Part shown: piece by piece, positions 1 through 8,902 of the stretch
How the letters are laid out: every line of letters starts with the position of its first letter
How positions within the stretch are numbered: the stretch's first letter is position 1
DNA from: CAYFQV01 sp964413635
GTDB taxonomy: Bacteria; Spirochaetota; Spirochaetia; DSM-27196; PWMO01
Length of the DNA: 64,000 nucleotides
Direction of reading: 5' to 3'
Assembly: GCA_964413635.1 (NCBI GenBank)
Contig: CAYPTH010000002.1
Location: forward strand, 7,134 to 71,133
Notes under the pieces: generated by a model
The model's database searches: none
What the model saw: the letters and a program-made list of their open reading frames with translations, nothing else
Told to the model about the DNA's origin: nothing
Program-made: the position numbers and the translations under genes

Positions 1-3000
1 CGGCAGGAGCGCCGTGAGCTCGCCCTGCGAGGCGCGCCGGCGCAGATCAAGGGGGAGCACGTCGGGACTGATCGGCAGGGTCTCCACATCCTCGGCGGTG
101 ACCATGGCGTCCACAAGCGCGTGGGATAGGGATCCGAAGAGCGCCTCGGTGCTCCCAGAGTCCTCCGCGCCACGAGATTCCCCGGCGGCAGCCTCAACGC
201 CCGCGCCCTCCCCGGCGGCATCTTGCCCCGGCGTCGGCCGTTGGTCCGCGGCCGCCGCGAGCTCGGTAACGGAGAAGTCCCTGCGGGAGACCGTGCGCTC
301 CGGAGTGGGGACGGAAGCGAGCGCCTGCGCGTACGCGCCGAGGTCGGTACGCGAAGCTGAACCGCGCCGTCGGTAGAGCGTGGCGCGGGCAACTCTGGGA
401 ATCGGGGCAAGCTCGACACCGGCCGCGGAAGCGTCCGGAGTCCCGGATTCCGCTCCGTCGGTGGCGAGGGCCTCCGGATCGGCGCCGATCCCGCGGAGCA
501 CCATGTTCAGAAGGTGATCTTCGGAGCGGTAGTTCTGTTTCGTGAAGACGCCCGAGACAATGAGATGGTTCTGCGCCCGCGTCGTTGCAACGTAGAGGAG
601 GCGCTTGAGCTCGGCGCGGTCTCGAGCTTTGTCCTCCTCTCGGCCCACCTGAAAGAAGTAGTTGCTCCGGGTTCGATTGTCGATCGCCCACTCCCGGGTA
701 GGAAGATTGAAGGTCAAGCCGTGCTCGTCGGAGATGTAGAAGGGACTCGTGCCCATCCCGTCGGCGCGGCCCGTGTTCCCTGCATTGGCAAGGAAGACAA
801 TCGGGAACTCGAGCCCCTTGGACTTGTGAATGGTCATGATCTGCACCGCCGGGCGACCGTGGACATCGATCTCCACATCCTCGGCTCGCTGGTACTGACC
901 CAACTGTCCACGGAGCGCCTCGACGAAGGCCGCCAGGGGTTCCCGTGCATGGAGGCGCGCGAGCTCCAAGAGGTAGTCGTAGTGTTCCGCATAGGCGTGC
1001 AGCGACGGGTCACGCAACACCAGGTAGCGATAGCCCAGAGCGTACCAGATCTCGCTCACGAGCTCGGAATGGGCAACGGAATCCGCCAGTCCCCGGAGGC
1101 GCCGGTAGATCTCTCCTCCCCGGGCCAGACGGTCGGCATCGTCCTCCGCCGGCAAATCCATGAGACTTCCCGAGATCTCGAATGGGGAGGCGTCGCGCCG
1201 GGAGGCGCCATGTGCCAGAACCACGCCAATGCCGTCGTCCGACAAGCCCACCAAAGGCGACCGTAAGGCCGCGGCGTAGGCAAGACGATCCTCGGGCACC
1301 GTCACCAGGCGCAACCAGGCGTAGGCGTCGTAGGCCGGCGCCTCCAGGAATAGACTGCGCACGCTCTGAGTTTGATAGGGAATACCGAGGGCGCGGAAGA
1401 CGCGTTCGAAGATGATCTGGTTCCCGGAGGAGCGCAGCAGAACCGCAATGTCGCCAAAGCCAGGGTTTGTGGTGGTGCCGTCCGCTGCGGTAATGGGACG
1501 CCCCGTGCCTGCGGTTGCCTGGAGGATCCGCTGGGCAATTGCGTAGGCTTCCGCCTCATCAGGACGGAGCGCCTCACTCCGGTCGGACTCCCCGCGAAGG
1601 TCGTCCCGGGGAGCGTAGAGTACCTCGACCGAGGCGGGTTGCTCTGCGGCGGCCGGCCCCGCCTGAAGCGATTCGAAGCGTGCCTCGTAGCCGGCACGAG
1701 TGGCTTCATCGTCACCTTGCATGACGTGCTCAAAGAGCACGTTGTAGAAGTCGATGAGCCCCTTCGCGCTGCGGTAATTGGTTCGAAGGAGTACCGGGTC
1801 GCTGCCCTGGGCAGAGAGCTCATCCGAAAGACCCTTGAAGGCGCGCACGTCGGCGCCGCGGAAGCGGTAGATCGACTGTTTTTCGTCGCCGACGAAGAAG
1901 AGCTTTTCCGGCTGGAGCAGTGACGCGTCGGGGTCGAGGACGCGATCGGAAACCGCGCGCTCATCTAAGGAGAGGAGGTAGAGGAGGCGTTTCTGCTCCT
2001 CGTTGTTGTCCTGGAACTCGTCGATCATGACACGGTCGAATCGAGAGGCGAAAAAGCGCCGAATATCCGGGAGCTCCGCGAGGGCGTAGATGGCCATGGT
2101 CAAGACGTCCCGGTAGGAGAGGAGGCCGCGGCGCCGCTTTTCGTGGGCCAGGTCGGCGCGAAAGGCCGCGACCAGCCGGAAGAGCTCGCCGAGCTCCTCA
2201 CGCAGGCGAAGCGTCTCTCCCAGGCTCACGATGAGCTCCGCCCGGCCGCGGAGCTCCGCACCCAGCTCGTGAAAGGCCTTGAGATTGGGGTCGGACTTCT
2301 TGCCGGATCGCCGGTCGAAGCGCAGGAGCGCCTCCAAGCGCGTGCGAAGGGCGGTCAAGTAGCCTTCATCGAGCTCAGGCGGCGGCTGAAGCAGCTCCCA
2401 CCGGATTCCTGCAATTGCTTCCCGCCGCGCGTCCAGCGCCGTGGAGGCCTCAGTCTCTACGGCAAGAAGCCGCTGCGCTCCGGCTCGGAGCTCGGCAATC
2501 TGATTCTCCAGTGCTTCGACCAGGGCATTGACCTGTCGGGAATGCATCCCTGCGAAATCCTGCTCCGGCACGAGCGTGAGGTAGTCCGTGGCCAGGCGGG
2601 CAAAACCCTCGCCGTGGACATTGTCGAAGCCATTGGCCGCAACCAGTCGAGCCAGCACGGGATTTCGCCGATTGCGCACCATGAAGTCCAGGCTCAAGGA
2701 ACGCGCAAGCTCGCCGAGCTCGAGCTCGTCGGTGCGATAATCCGGCGCAACGCCGAAGCGCCCCGCAGCGGCGCGAACAACGCGCCCGCAGAAGCTGTCG
2801 AGCGTCGAGATCTGCGCCTCGTCAAAGCGGGCCAGTTGCGCCGCTACGAATTGGTGCTCGCTTTCCTGGTACAGCAGCCGGTAGATACGCTCGTACATTT
2901 CGCTCGCGGCTTTTCGGGTGAAGGTCAGCGTGAGAATCCGGTCTACCGGAATACGCTCGTCCCGGACGAGATGGACGAAACGCTGGGCAAGCACGGTCGT

Positions 3001-3093
3001 CTTGCCGGAGCCCGCACCGGCCACGACGACGGTGTTGCGCGAGGTGAAAACGGCTTCCTGTTGCTGTGGATCGAGCGATCTTCCCGCCATCAT
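1..3093 (-). CDS. addA: AddA/UvrD-like helicase-nuclease subunit, partial (C-terminus beyond left edge)
   Basis: Large superfamily 1 helicase of the AddA/RecB type, which unwinds double-strand DNA ends for recombinational repair. The minus strand is open from an ATG at 3093 (a second ATG at 3090 follows a GAGGG motif) to the window edge, about 1,030 codons. Helicase motifs appear in order: Walker A GAGSGKTT near residue 25, motif Ia TFTRKAASEM, Walker B DEFQD near 355, GDEKQSIYRFRGAD near 400, TNYRS, TIHKSKGLEF near 753 and LLYVATTRAQ near 831. Close to the edge, FGSLSHALVD looks like the start of the PD-(D/E)XK nuclease domain, whose catalytic part lies outside the window. It starts 5 bp after the addB stop, so the two are co-transcribed. 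Calling it AddA rather than a UvrD paralogue rests on this neighbour and the apparent nuclease start. Confidence 0.88.
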   Translation of the reverse strand, partial: MMAGRSLDPQQQEAVFTSRNTVVVAGAGSGKTTVLAQRFVHLVRDERIPVDRILTLTFTRKAASEMYERIYRLLYQESEHQFVAAQLARFDEAQISTLDSFCGRVVRAAAGRFGVAPDYRTDELELGELARSLSLDFMVRNRRNPVLARLVAANGFDNVHGEGFARLATDYLTLVPEQDFAGMHSRQVNALVEALENQIAELRAGAQRLLAVETEASTALDARREAIAGIRWELLQPPPELDEGYLTALRTRLEALLRFDRRSGKKSDPNLKAFHELGAELRGRAELIVSLGETLRLREELGELFRLVAAFRADLAHEKRRRGLLSYRDVLTMAIYALAELPDIRRFFASRFDRVMIDEFQDNNEEQKRLLYLLSLDERAVSDRVLDPDASLLQPEKLFFVGDEKQSIYRFRGADVRAFKGLSDELSAQGSDPVLLRTNYRSAKGLIDFYNVLFEHVMQGDDEATRAGYEARFESLQAGPAAAEQPASVEVLYAPRDDLRGESDRSEALRPDEAEAYAIAQRILQATAGTGRPITAADGTTTNPGFGDIAVLLRSSGNQIIFERVFRALGIPYQTQSVRSLFLEAPAYDAYAWLRLVTVPEDRLAYAAALRSPLVGLSDDGIGVVLAHGASRRDASPFEISGSLMDLPAEDDADRLARGGEIYRRLRGLADSVAHSELVSEIWYALGYRYLVLRDPSLHAYAEHYDYLLELARLHAREPLAAFVEALRGQLGQYQRAEDVEIDVHGRPAVQIMTIHKSKGLEFPIVFLANAGNTGRADGMGTSPFYISDEHGLTFNLPTREWAIDNRTRSNYFFQVGREEDKARDRAELKRLLYVATTRAQNHLIVSGVFTKQNYRSEDHLLNMVLRGIGADPEALATDGAESGTPDASAAGVELAPIPRVARATLYRRRGSASRTDLGAYAQALASVPTPERTVSRRDFSVTELAAAADQRPTPGQDAAGEGAGVEAAAGESRGAEDSGSTEALFGSLSHALVDAMVTAEDVETLPISPDVLPLDLRRRASQGELTALLP

Positions 3094-3098
3094 CGCCC

Positions 3099-5909
3099 TC
3101 AGTTTCCCACGGAGAAGCGGTGCCGGCACACGCCGCGCAGCCGGCAGGAGGTGCAGCCCCAGTCCGGATCGGGGGCCCGAAAATCGCCGTTCCGGAAGCG
3201 CTCCGGCATGGCGCGAAGCCGCTCGTCAACTCGTGACACCAAGACCTCCATCTCCTCCCTGGTCAGGTATGCGCCCCTCCCCGGTCCGCCGAAGACGTAC
3301 TTCACCGACGCCTCCTCGAGCCCGTAGTACGCCGCCGACTCGACCGTGTGACCGCTGCGCTCGAGAAGGTACACATACGCGGCCATTTGAAGACTGACCT
3401 CCACATCGTCATCCACCGAGCCGGGGGTGTCGGCGGGATGGTCCTCGAGCTCCACGCGCAGCCGACGCTTCCCGGGAGTATTGCGTCGCTTGTAGTCCAC
3501 CAGGGATAGGGCGCCGCTGTCGGGATTCCGCAGGATCCGATCGATCCGCCCGTGCAAGCCCATTCGGTCGGCGGAGACGGCTTCGCCGGCGGTGGCCGGG
3601 GGCCCGGCAGCCTGGGGATCCGGGCGCGCAGGGAAGGCGTAGTCGCCTTCGAGGTCGAAGATCTCGTAGCCGGCAAAATGCTCTACGTCGTAGGCAAGCA
3701 CCGATGCCGTGATTTGGTCGAGAAGAATGTGAAGGGACCCCTCGCTTGTGACCCGGAGGGTCGCACCTTCCCGCTCGACGAGCTGCCGCACAATGCTGCG
3801 CGACTGTTCGACGTAGCGCTGGTAGTGAGACGGCTCGATTACGCCGTCGGTATCCGCGATCCACTCGTACAGGCCTTGGAGAACGCGGTGGTAGAGCGTA
3901 CCGATGTGGCGAGGCTCGGATGGGGCGGGCAGCGTCTCCACCTCTCGCGCTCCGAAGAGAAACTCCATGAGATATCCGAAGGGGCAGTTCCAGTAGCGTT
4001 CGAAGGCGGTGACGGATATCTCCCCCGGGAGCTCGGTCTCCCCGTTCTCGAGGCGCCCGACAGAGCGACTCCGGTCCATCCACGCCGCGCGAGGGATGGT
4101 GCCCGCGATCCGCTCCAAGCCCCGGCGCTGCCTGGGATAGAGCCGGCGCGGCGCATCCGGGGAGACTCGCGCCAGATAGCGCTCCTCCTCGAGGAGGGGA
4201 TCTGCGACGAGCTCGGCCGGGCTTCCAAAGATGCCGGCCGAGGTGAACGTGCCCGCGGGAAGCTGCGCCCCCGCGGTGCCGCGCTCCGCCACGCTGAAGC
4301 GCACATGCGCCCCGGAGCAGCCGTAGGCGTAGAGCATGGCATCGCTGACGTCGTAAGCGGCCAGTCCCAGGGCCTCGTGACTCGACTCCGGAATGAGCTG
4401 CACGACGCCGGCGCCGCTCACCTTCGTGGCCCCCTGAGAGGCGTTCACCACAAAGTGGTAACGTGGCTCCATGGCGGCTGAGACGCGATAGGGATAGACG
4501 CCAATCCCACCCCCGCGGTCCTTCGGTACGTACTGCCGATCGGAGAGCATCGTCAGGAAGAAGCCGAAGGGATCGCTTAGCTCCGGCAATCCCCTCTCCT
4601 CTTCTCCCACGAGGTCGGTCAAGACATCCAAGGCCGCCTGGAACGCGCGCTCCTCTTCTGCGGGCATCGCATTCGTGTTCAGATAGAGGTTAAAGAAGGC
4701 GTAGAGGCGCTCGCGGATCTTTGCGAACGACGGAGCCGTGACGATTCCCCGGATGTTCCTGCTCAACTCGAAAACTGCCGNNNNNNNNNNNNNNNNNNNN
4801 NNNNNNNNNNNNNNNNNNNNNNNNNNNNNNNNNNNNNNNNNNNNNNNNNNNNNNNNNNNNNNNNNNNNNNNNNNNNNNNNCGGTTCGGCGCTCGGTTCGG
4901 CCTCCCGCCGGCTCGCGTCGAACCAGAGACGTCCTTGGTCGGCGGCGCGAGTCAGACCGTGTCGCAGCACTGCCGCGTCCGTCCACGGAATGGAGTGGTG
5001 AAAGACGAGGTCACGCATGCGTTCGTAGCGATAGGAGGCGCCGTGGGCCTCCGACAAGAGGCGGAACAGCGCGACGCCGGGATAGTCCGACAGGGGCTGT
5101 CCCTGGCGAAGCACGACAGGTACGCCCCGCTTGTCCGCCTCGAGGCGAACGCGATCACGAAGGCCGGACAGATCGGCAACCGTAAGCGCAATCTCCTCGG
5201 CCGGGACACCCTCATCCAGAAGCCCCTCGATACGAAGAAGGGTGTCGCTGAGCTCGGTCGAGGTGTTGGGATACCGTGCCAGGCTGGTCTCCGATCCAAA
5301 CCCCGTCGGCGCCGGATAGAGCGAGACCCCTGGGGCGCCGGAAAGGGCGTCGCGAAACTCGGGGAAGTCCGTCGCGAGATTGCAGGCAATAAGCGCGACG
5401 CTAGCGTCCGGCTCGGTGAAGGTGGTGCTGCGCCACCGCGGTTCAAAAAGCATGTGCTCGTCGAGGAAATCGCGGTAGGCCCCGAAGAGACGTCCGAGGT
5501 CTCTAATCAACGGCGCCGGCACGCCCTCCTCTGCGCGTCGCAGGAGTGCGTCGAGAATCGGCAGAAGACCCGTCACCGCCCCGGCATATCGAGCGGAGTA
5601 GCCTGCGTACTCCGGCGCAATGAGCACTTCGAGGATGGGCTCCCGGGCGTTCTCGCCGAGCAGGCGCTCAACAAAGATGCGCCGCATCAGCCGGTTCGCC
5701 GGCCGCCGCGACTCGTAGACACCGAAGGACTCTTCCTTGAAGCGGTCCCACGACATGACGGAGTTGCTCCACACAGCGCCCATGTCGTGGGCAAGGCGGC
5801 CCCGCCAGAATGCAGCAGATACCTCCGCGGGAAACACGAGCCGCCTAGCGCCGGCGGAGAGAGCTTCATTGACCATGGTCTGGAATCGAACGGAACGAGC
5901 TTCGGACAT
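3099..5909 (-). CDS. addB: AddB-like PD-(D/E)XK nuclease subunit, interrupted by an assembly gap
   Basis: Partner of the AddA-like helicase downstream. The C-terminal third has a RecB-family nuclease fold: GTLYHRVL near residue 668 and the catalytic LVDYKRR near 801. It also has the four cysteines expected of the AddB iron-sulfur staple: one in FERYWNCPFG, and three in the C-terminal CTSCRLRGVC. The N-terminal half is helicase-like in layout, but I see no Walker A motif, so it is probably not an ATPase. The ATG at 5909 is preferred; an in-frame TTG at 5954 would add 15 residues of poor composition. The 100-N gap at 4781-4880 removes an unknown number of codons. Both flanks read in the same frame, but the gap size is a placeholder, so this proves little. 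Length as drawn is 936 residues. Confidence 0.82.
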   Translation of the reverse strand: MSEARSVRFQTMVNEALSAGARRLVFPAEVSAAFWRGRLAHDMGAVWSNSVMSWDRFKEESFGVYESRRPANRLMRRIFVERLLGENAREPILEVLIAPEYAGYSARYAGAVTGLLPILDALLRRAEEGVPAPLIRDLGRLFGAYRDFLDEHMLFEPRWRSTTFTEPDASVALIACNLATDFPEFRDALSGAPGVSLYPAPTGFGSETSLARYPNTSTELSDTLLRIEGLLDEGVPAEEIALTVADLSGLRDRVRLEADKRGVPVVLRQGQPLSDYPGVALFRLLSEAHGASYRYERMRDLVFHHSIPWTDAAVLRHGLTRAADQGRLWFDASRREAEPSAEPXXXXXXXXXXXXXXXXXXXXXXXXXXXXXXXXXXAVFELSRNIRGIVTAPSFAKIRERLYAFFNLYLNTNAMPAEEERAFQAALDVLTDLVGEEERGLPELSDPFGFFLTMLSDRQYVPKDRGGGIGVYPYRVSAAMEPRYHFVVNASQGATKVSGAGVVQLIPESSHEALGLAAYDVSDAMLYAYGCSGAHVRFSVAERGTAGAQLPAGTFTSAGIFGSPAELVADPLLEEERYLARVSPDAPRRLYPRQRRGLERIAGTIPRAAWMDRSRSVGRLENGETELPGEISVTAFERYWNCPFGYLMEFLFGAREVETLPAPSEPRHIGTLYHRVLQGLYEWIADTDGVIEPSHYQRYVEQSRSIVRQLVEREGATLRVTSEGSLHILLDQITASVLAYDVEHFAGYEIFDLEGDYAFPARPDPQAAGPPATAGEAVSADRMGLHGRIDRILRNPDSGALSLVDYKRRNTPGKRRLRVELEDHPADTPGSVDDDVEVSLQMAAYVYLLERSGHTVESAAYYGLEEASVKYVFGGPGRGAYLTREEMEVLVSRVDERLRAMPERFRNGDFRAPDPDWGCTSCRLRGVCRHRFSVGN
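4781..4880. other. Assembly gap of exactly 100 N inside addB
   Basis: A run of exactly 100 N, the conventional size for a scaffold gap of unknown length. Real sequence on both sides belongs to the AddB-like gene. The window is therefore a scaffold, and the addB length is not known. Confidence 0.98.
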
Positions 5910-5968
5910 GCTGCAGTCTAAACGAGGATAGCCCTTCTGCCGACCATTAAACAATGAGGGAGGATGGT

Positions 5969-6202
5969 ATGAAACGATATCCGTCCACGGACCAGGTATT
6001 CCAGGTAAAGGGCGATGCCTCCATTCGCACCTACTTGAGGCTCCTCCAGGAAAAGCCGAACGGCTTCATGGTGAAGATCACCAGCGTCGGGCAGTATTCG
6101 GTGAAGGAATCCGAAGAGTACATCACCAAGGCCCTTCTCGAAACCTGCTTGCGAACCGGCTATCTCCTGGAGTGCAGCGAACGGGAAGCCGTCGCGGTCT
6201 AA
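5969..6202 (+). CDS. Small protein of unknown function
   Basis: A 77-residue protein diverging from addB. An ATG at 5954 is in frame, but the ATG at 5969 is preferred because a strong GGGAGGA ribosome-binding site lies a few bases before it. The sequence is mixed alpha/beta with no signal peptide, no membrane segment and only two cysteines. Composition and codon use match the neighbouring real genes. I do not recognise a family. It ends just before the tRNA-Ala promoter. Confidence 0.7.
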   Translation: MKRYPSTDQVFQVKGDASIRTYLRLLQEKPNGFMVKITSVGQYSVKESEEYITKALLETCLRTGYLLECSEREAVAV

Positions 6203-6230
6203 GCACCGCGACGCACCGTTTTTGCATATC

Positions 6231-6259
6231 TTGACATCACACATCGCGCTCCGTATGAT
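6231..6259 (+). promoter_or_regulatory. Sigma-70-type promoter of tRNA-Ala
   Basis: TTGACA at 6231-6236, a 17-bp spacer and TATGAT at 6254-6259. The -35 box is perfect and the -10 box has five of six consensus bases. The predicted start is near 6266, a few bases before the mature tRNA 5' end. Confidence 0.88.
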
Positions 6260-6274
6260 GAAGCCAATTCTCGT

Positions 6275-6351
6275 GGGGGTGTAGCTCAGTTGGCTAGAGT
6301 ACTTGAATGGCATTCAAGGGGTCACGGGTTCGAATCCCGTCACCTCCACCA
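6275..6351 (+). tRNA. tRNA-Ala (anticodon GGC)
   Basis: A 77-nt cloverleaf with encoded CCA. The acceptor stem GGGGGTG pairs with CACCTCC and has a G3-U70 wobble pair, the identity element for alanyl-tRNA synthetase. The anticodon stem CTTGA/TCAAG encloses the loop ATGGCAT, giving anticodon GGC. The T arm ACGGG-TTCGAAT-CCCGT is standard. It has its own promoter and terminator, so it is a single-gene unit. Confidence 0.97.
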
Positions 6352-6357
6352 AGGGCA

Positions 6358-6388
6358 GGGCTGATACGATAGGGGTATCAGCCCTTTT
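6358..6388 (+). terminator. Rho-independent terminator after tRNA-Ala
   Basis: A perfect 10-bp stem (GGGCTGATAC at 6358-6367 with GTATCAGCCC at 6375-6384), a 7-nt loop, then four T residues. It lies immediately downstream of the tRNA 3' end. Confidence 0.9.
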
Positions 6389-6420
6389 CATGTCGAGAAC
6401 GACCATCGACTATACGACGC

Positions 6421-8073
6421 ATGAGCGACAAGTTCGATAATCCCGATAATCTCTTCACAAATGAGGACGATCCGGCGGAGGCGCTGCTCGAAAGCGTTGA
6501 AGACTCGGACGGTGTTCCCGATTTCCAGGACCTCTTTGATGACGCAGGTGGCGACGGCAATGAGGAGACCGGCTCCAAGGCGGAACCGAGCCTCCAATCT
6601 CGCGGCTTCAACGTTCCGAAGAAGCTCGAAGAGGCACCCAAACCCTACTTCGCCGACAAGAAGTACTACAAGCAGGTCTTGACCGGCGAGGGAGAGGCCT
6701 CCAAACGCGTCCACTCCCTGCTGAGCCAGTTCCTCAACGCCCAAGATTCGCAAGATCGCGGCATGTACCGCGGCAAGCTGATTCCCGCCGTGTGGGAGCT
6801 CAACGCCTCAATTGCCGCAAAGATCACTCAGCATCCTCCCCAACCCAAGATATTGATGCTCCGCTTCGGCGTGCTTCTGCCCACGCTCATCGCGAAGGAC
6901 GAACGAGACGCCCTCTCTCGGGTTGTTCACGAAAACAAGACGGGCGAGCCGATTCATTACGTGGATGAGTGGCTCGTCATCGTTGCAAAGGGGCGGGTCA
7001 ACGCCTCAGCCGTGGATGAGACCAAGACCTCGCAGAAACGTGCACCCGACAAGACCTTTGCGCTCATTGAGAAGGCGCGGGGGAAGTACGAAGCGCAACT
7101 CAATGTCGTGAAGAGTCGCGCCATGGAGATGGAGAGCGAGGAGGAAACGCTCAAAGAGGGCATTGAAGTCCTGGTAAATCACGATCGGATGGACGAGTTC
7201 GACGGAGTCATTGCTCCGTTCACGGATGGGCAGCGCTCCTCTCTTACCGACATCAACAACAGCATTCGCCGCCTTACCACGCTCAACAAGGACCTCAGCA
7301 GACAAATCTCCGAGCTCGAAACGGCCAAGGAGCACCTGGAACAACTTCAGGAGCGGGAAGATGAAATGGATGAGGAGAATGCCGTCGATACCAAGACGGT
7401 CGTCAACGAGCTCAACACCATCCGGCAGATGGCCAAGCTCTGCGTCGGCCGGCAGGGCAATCACTTCCCCGTCCTCATGAAACAGTATCTGCGGGGTAGC
7501 CTGCAAGAGTTCGGGAGTCGAGAACAGGTCATTAAGGTGCTGGCCGATGTCGAGTATCTGGATCCGAGCATCTTTCTGCGTACATACAAGCAACAAACGA
7601 ACCGGATCGTGCCCTACGTCATTCTGATCCCCTCGTACGGGGATCAGGGCATCTGCTGGGAACCCTTCGAGCGCTACAACCGTTCAACCAGCCGAGGCCG
7701 ACTGGCCATCCCCATGTTTGCGAAGGAGCTGCGCGTTGCCGTAATCGCCGCCCTTGGCGACCTCCGTTGGCAGATTGCCAAAGAGAAGGCGCAGCACTAC
7801 TGGATGGAAGAGGGGCTCACCGGGTGGTACTACCAGTGGTTCAGCGAGCGGAAAATGAAGGGGGATGTGAAAGACGCCTTCGTGCAGGATTACATCCTCT
7901 GGCTCACGAAAGAGTGCGAGGGGACGCAGAAGCTCGAGCGTGAGGTCCGTGACATTTTCTGGCGCTACATGCCCTTCCCGCAAGACGTGAAAGACAAGCT
8001 CAAGAATCGGGGCTTCGTCTACAACGAGCTATACAAGAAAGACCAGAACCGCGCGATGTCGGACGGCTATTGA
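6421..8073 (+). CDS. Conserved-looking coiled-coil protein of unknown function, 550 aa
   Basis: A soluble protein with no signal peptide or membrane span. The first 70 residues are very acidic and probably disordered. A helical domain follows (about 75-200), then a strongly charged region (about 215-330) with heptad-like Glu/Lys/Leu spacing typical of a coiled coil. The C-terminal domain (about 335-545) is rich in aromatic residues, with the motif WYYQWFSERKMKGDV near the end. I do not recognise a named family. Start choice is weak: the ATG at 6421 has no good ribosome-binding site. It follows the tRNA terminator and converges on the small membrane gene at 8088-8360. Confidence 0.82.
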   Translation: MSDKFDNPDNLFTNEDDPAEALLESVEDSDGVPDFQDLFDDAGGDGNEETGSKAEPSLQSRGFNVPKKLEEAPKPYFADKKYYKQVLTGEGEASKRVHSLLSQFLNAQDSQDRGMYRGKLIPAVWELNASIAAKITQHPPQPKILMLRFGVLLPTLIAKDERDALSRVVHENKTGEPIHYVDEWLVIVAKGRVNASAVDETKTSQKRAPDKTFALIEKARGKYEAQLNVVKSRAMEMESEEETLKEGIEVLVNHDRMDEFDGVIAPFTDGQRSSLTDINNSIRRLTTLNKDLSRQISELETAKEHLEQLQEREDEMDEENAVDTKTVVNELNTIRQMAKLCVGRQGNHFPVLMKQYLRGSLQEFGSREQVIKVLADVEYLDPSIFLRTYKQQTNRIVPYVILIPSYGDQGICWEPFERYNRSTSRGRLAIPMFAKELRVAVIAALGDLRWQIAKEKAQHYWMEEGLTGWYYQWFSERKMKGDVKDAFVQDYILWLTKECEGTQKLEREVRDIFWRYMPFPQDVKDKLKNRGFVYNELYKKDQNRAMSDGY

Positions 8074-8087
8074 GCGCCCCGCTCCCC

Positions 8088-8360
8088 TCACTTCTTGCGT
8101 CGAAAGATCGGGTCGAAGTACTTCTCCATGTCAATCCGATTCGTCAGCAGCTTGATTACCCGGTGATAGGCGAAGTAGGTCGCGACGATCGAGCCGACAA
8201 AGATAACGATCACGGCAATCTGATCCCCCGCCGGAGGCAGTGCCGGCGCGAGAAAGCGTCCAAACAAAACGAAGAGCAGCAAAAAGACAACGGTCATAAC
8301 CACCACGTTTCCGATGGTGGCGCCAACAATAAAGAGTACGGTGTTAACCTTCTTGTTCAT
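8088..8360 (-). CDS. Small two-TM membrane protein downstream of lspA
   Basis: A 90-residue protein, MNKKVNTVLF onward, with two hydrophobic segments (about residues 8-36 and 45-66) and a basic C-terminus ending RRKK. The ATG at 8360 lies inside the end of lspA (17-bp overlap), so translation is probably coupled. I recall small spirochaetal proteins beside lspA being labelled 'leader peptide processing enzyme', but I see no catalytic motif here and treat the function as unknown. Placement suggests a role linked to lipoprotein signal peptidase. Confidence 0.75.
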   Translation of the reverse strand: MNKKVNTVLFIVGATIGNVVVMTVVFLLLFVLFGRFLAPALPPAGDQIAVIVIFVGSIVATYFAYHRVIKLLTNRIDMEKYFDPIFRRKK

Positions 8361-8880
8361 GTTCGCTAGATCCTTCCCCCGTGAAAAACATGCTTGCAAC
8401 CAATAGAATCCCGCAGACAACAACCGAGGCGTCCGCAACGTTGAATGTCGGCCAGCGGACCATACCAAACAGCCCATAGATCTTGACGTCAACGAAGTCT
8501 ACCACGCCTTGCGAGCGGAACACGCGATCGATCAGGTTGCCCAGTCCACCGCCCACGATCCCCGCCAGGATCCACCGCTGTAGCCGCGTGAGCTCATTGG
8601 TGCGAAAGTAGTACACCATGAGCGCAGCGAGCACGACGCCGGGAAGGGCCGCGAACAGAGCCGATCTTAGGCCCTGTGGCAAGGAATCCCCCATGCTGAA
8701 GGCGATCCCCAGATTCCTCGTGTGAATGAGGCGCAGAAAATCCCCGATCACGTTGATGGTCGGACCGCCCTCGCCAATGAGTGCAATATTCTGAACCACG
8801 AAGTACTTCGTGATCTGATCTACCACGACAATGATGAGGATGAGCATCAGTGGTCGCAGCATCTCCTTGCGTGTTGCCAT
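8344..8880 (-). CDS. lspA: Lipoprotein signal peptidase II
   Basis: An inner-membrane aspartyl protease that cleaves the signal peptide of diacylglyceryl-modified prolipoproteins. The 178-residue protein has four hydrophobic segments and both catalytic aspartates: D118 in GNLIDRV and D150 in FNVADA. Conserved DQITK lies in the first segment and RNLGIAFSM in the first loop. Length is typical of the family. It works between Lgt (42327-43298) and Lnt (38984-41170), both in this window. Confidence 0.95.
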   Translation of the reverse strand: MATRKEMLRPLMLILIIVVVDQITKYFVVQNIALIGEGGPTINVIGDFLRLIHTRNLGIAFSMGDSLPQGLRSALFAALPGVVLAALMVYYFRTNELTRLQRWILAGIVGGGLGNLIDRVFRSQGVVDFVDVKIYGLFGMVRWPTFNVADASVVVCGILLVASMFFTGEGSSEHEQEG

Positions 8881-8902
8881 GCGTATTCCTTGTACTAGAC
8901 GC

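Noticed and set aside
2143..3327. Long plus-strand open frame (394 codons)
   Set aside because: Antisense to addA and the end of addB; the minus strand has clear helicase motifs while this frame has no recognisable domain.
4935..5921. Plus-strand open frame opposite addB
   Set aside because: Codon-phase shadow of a GC-rich gene; no ribosome-binding site or domain.
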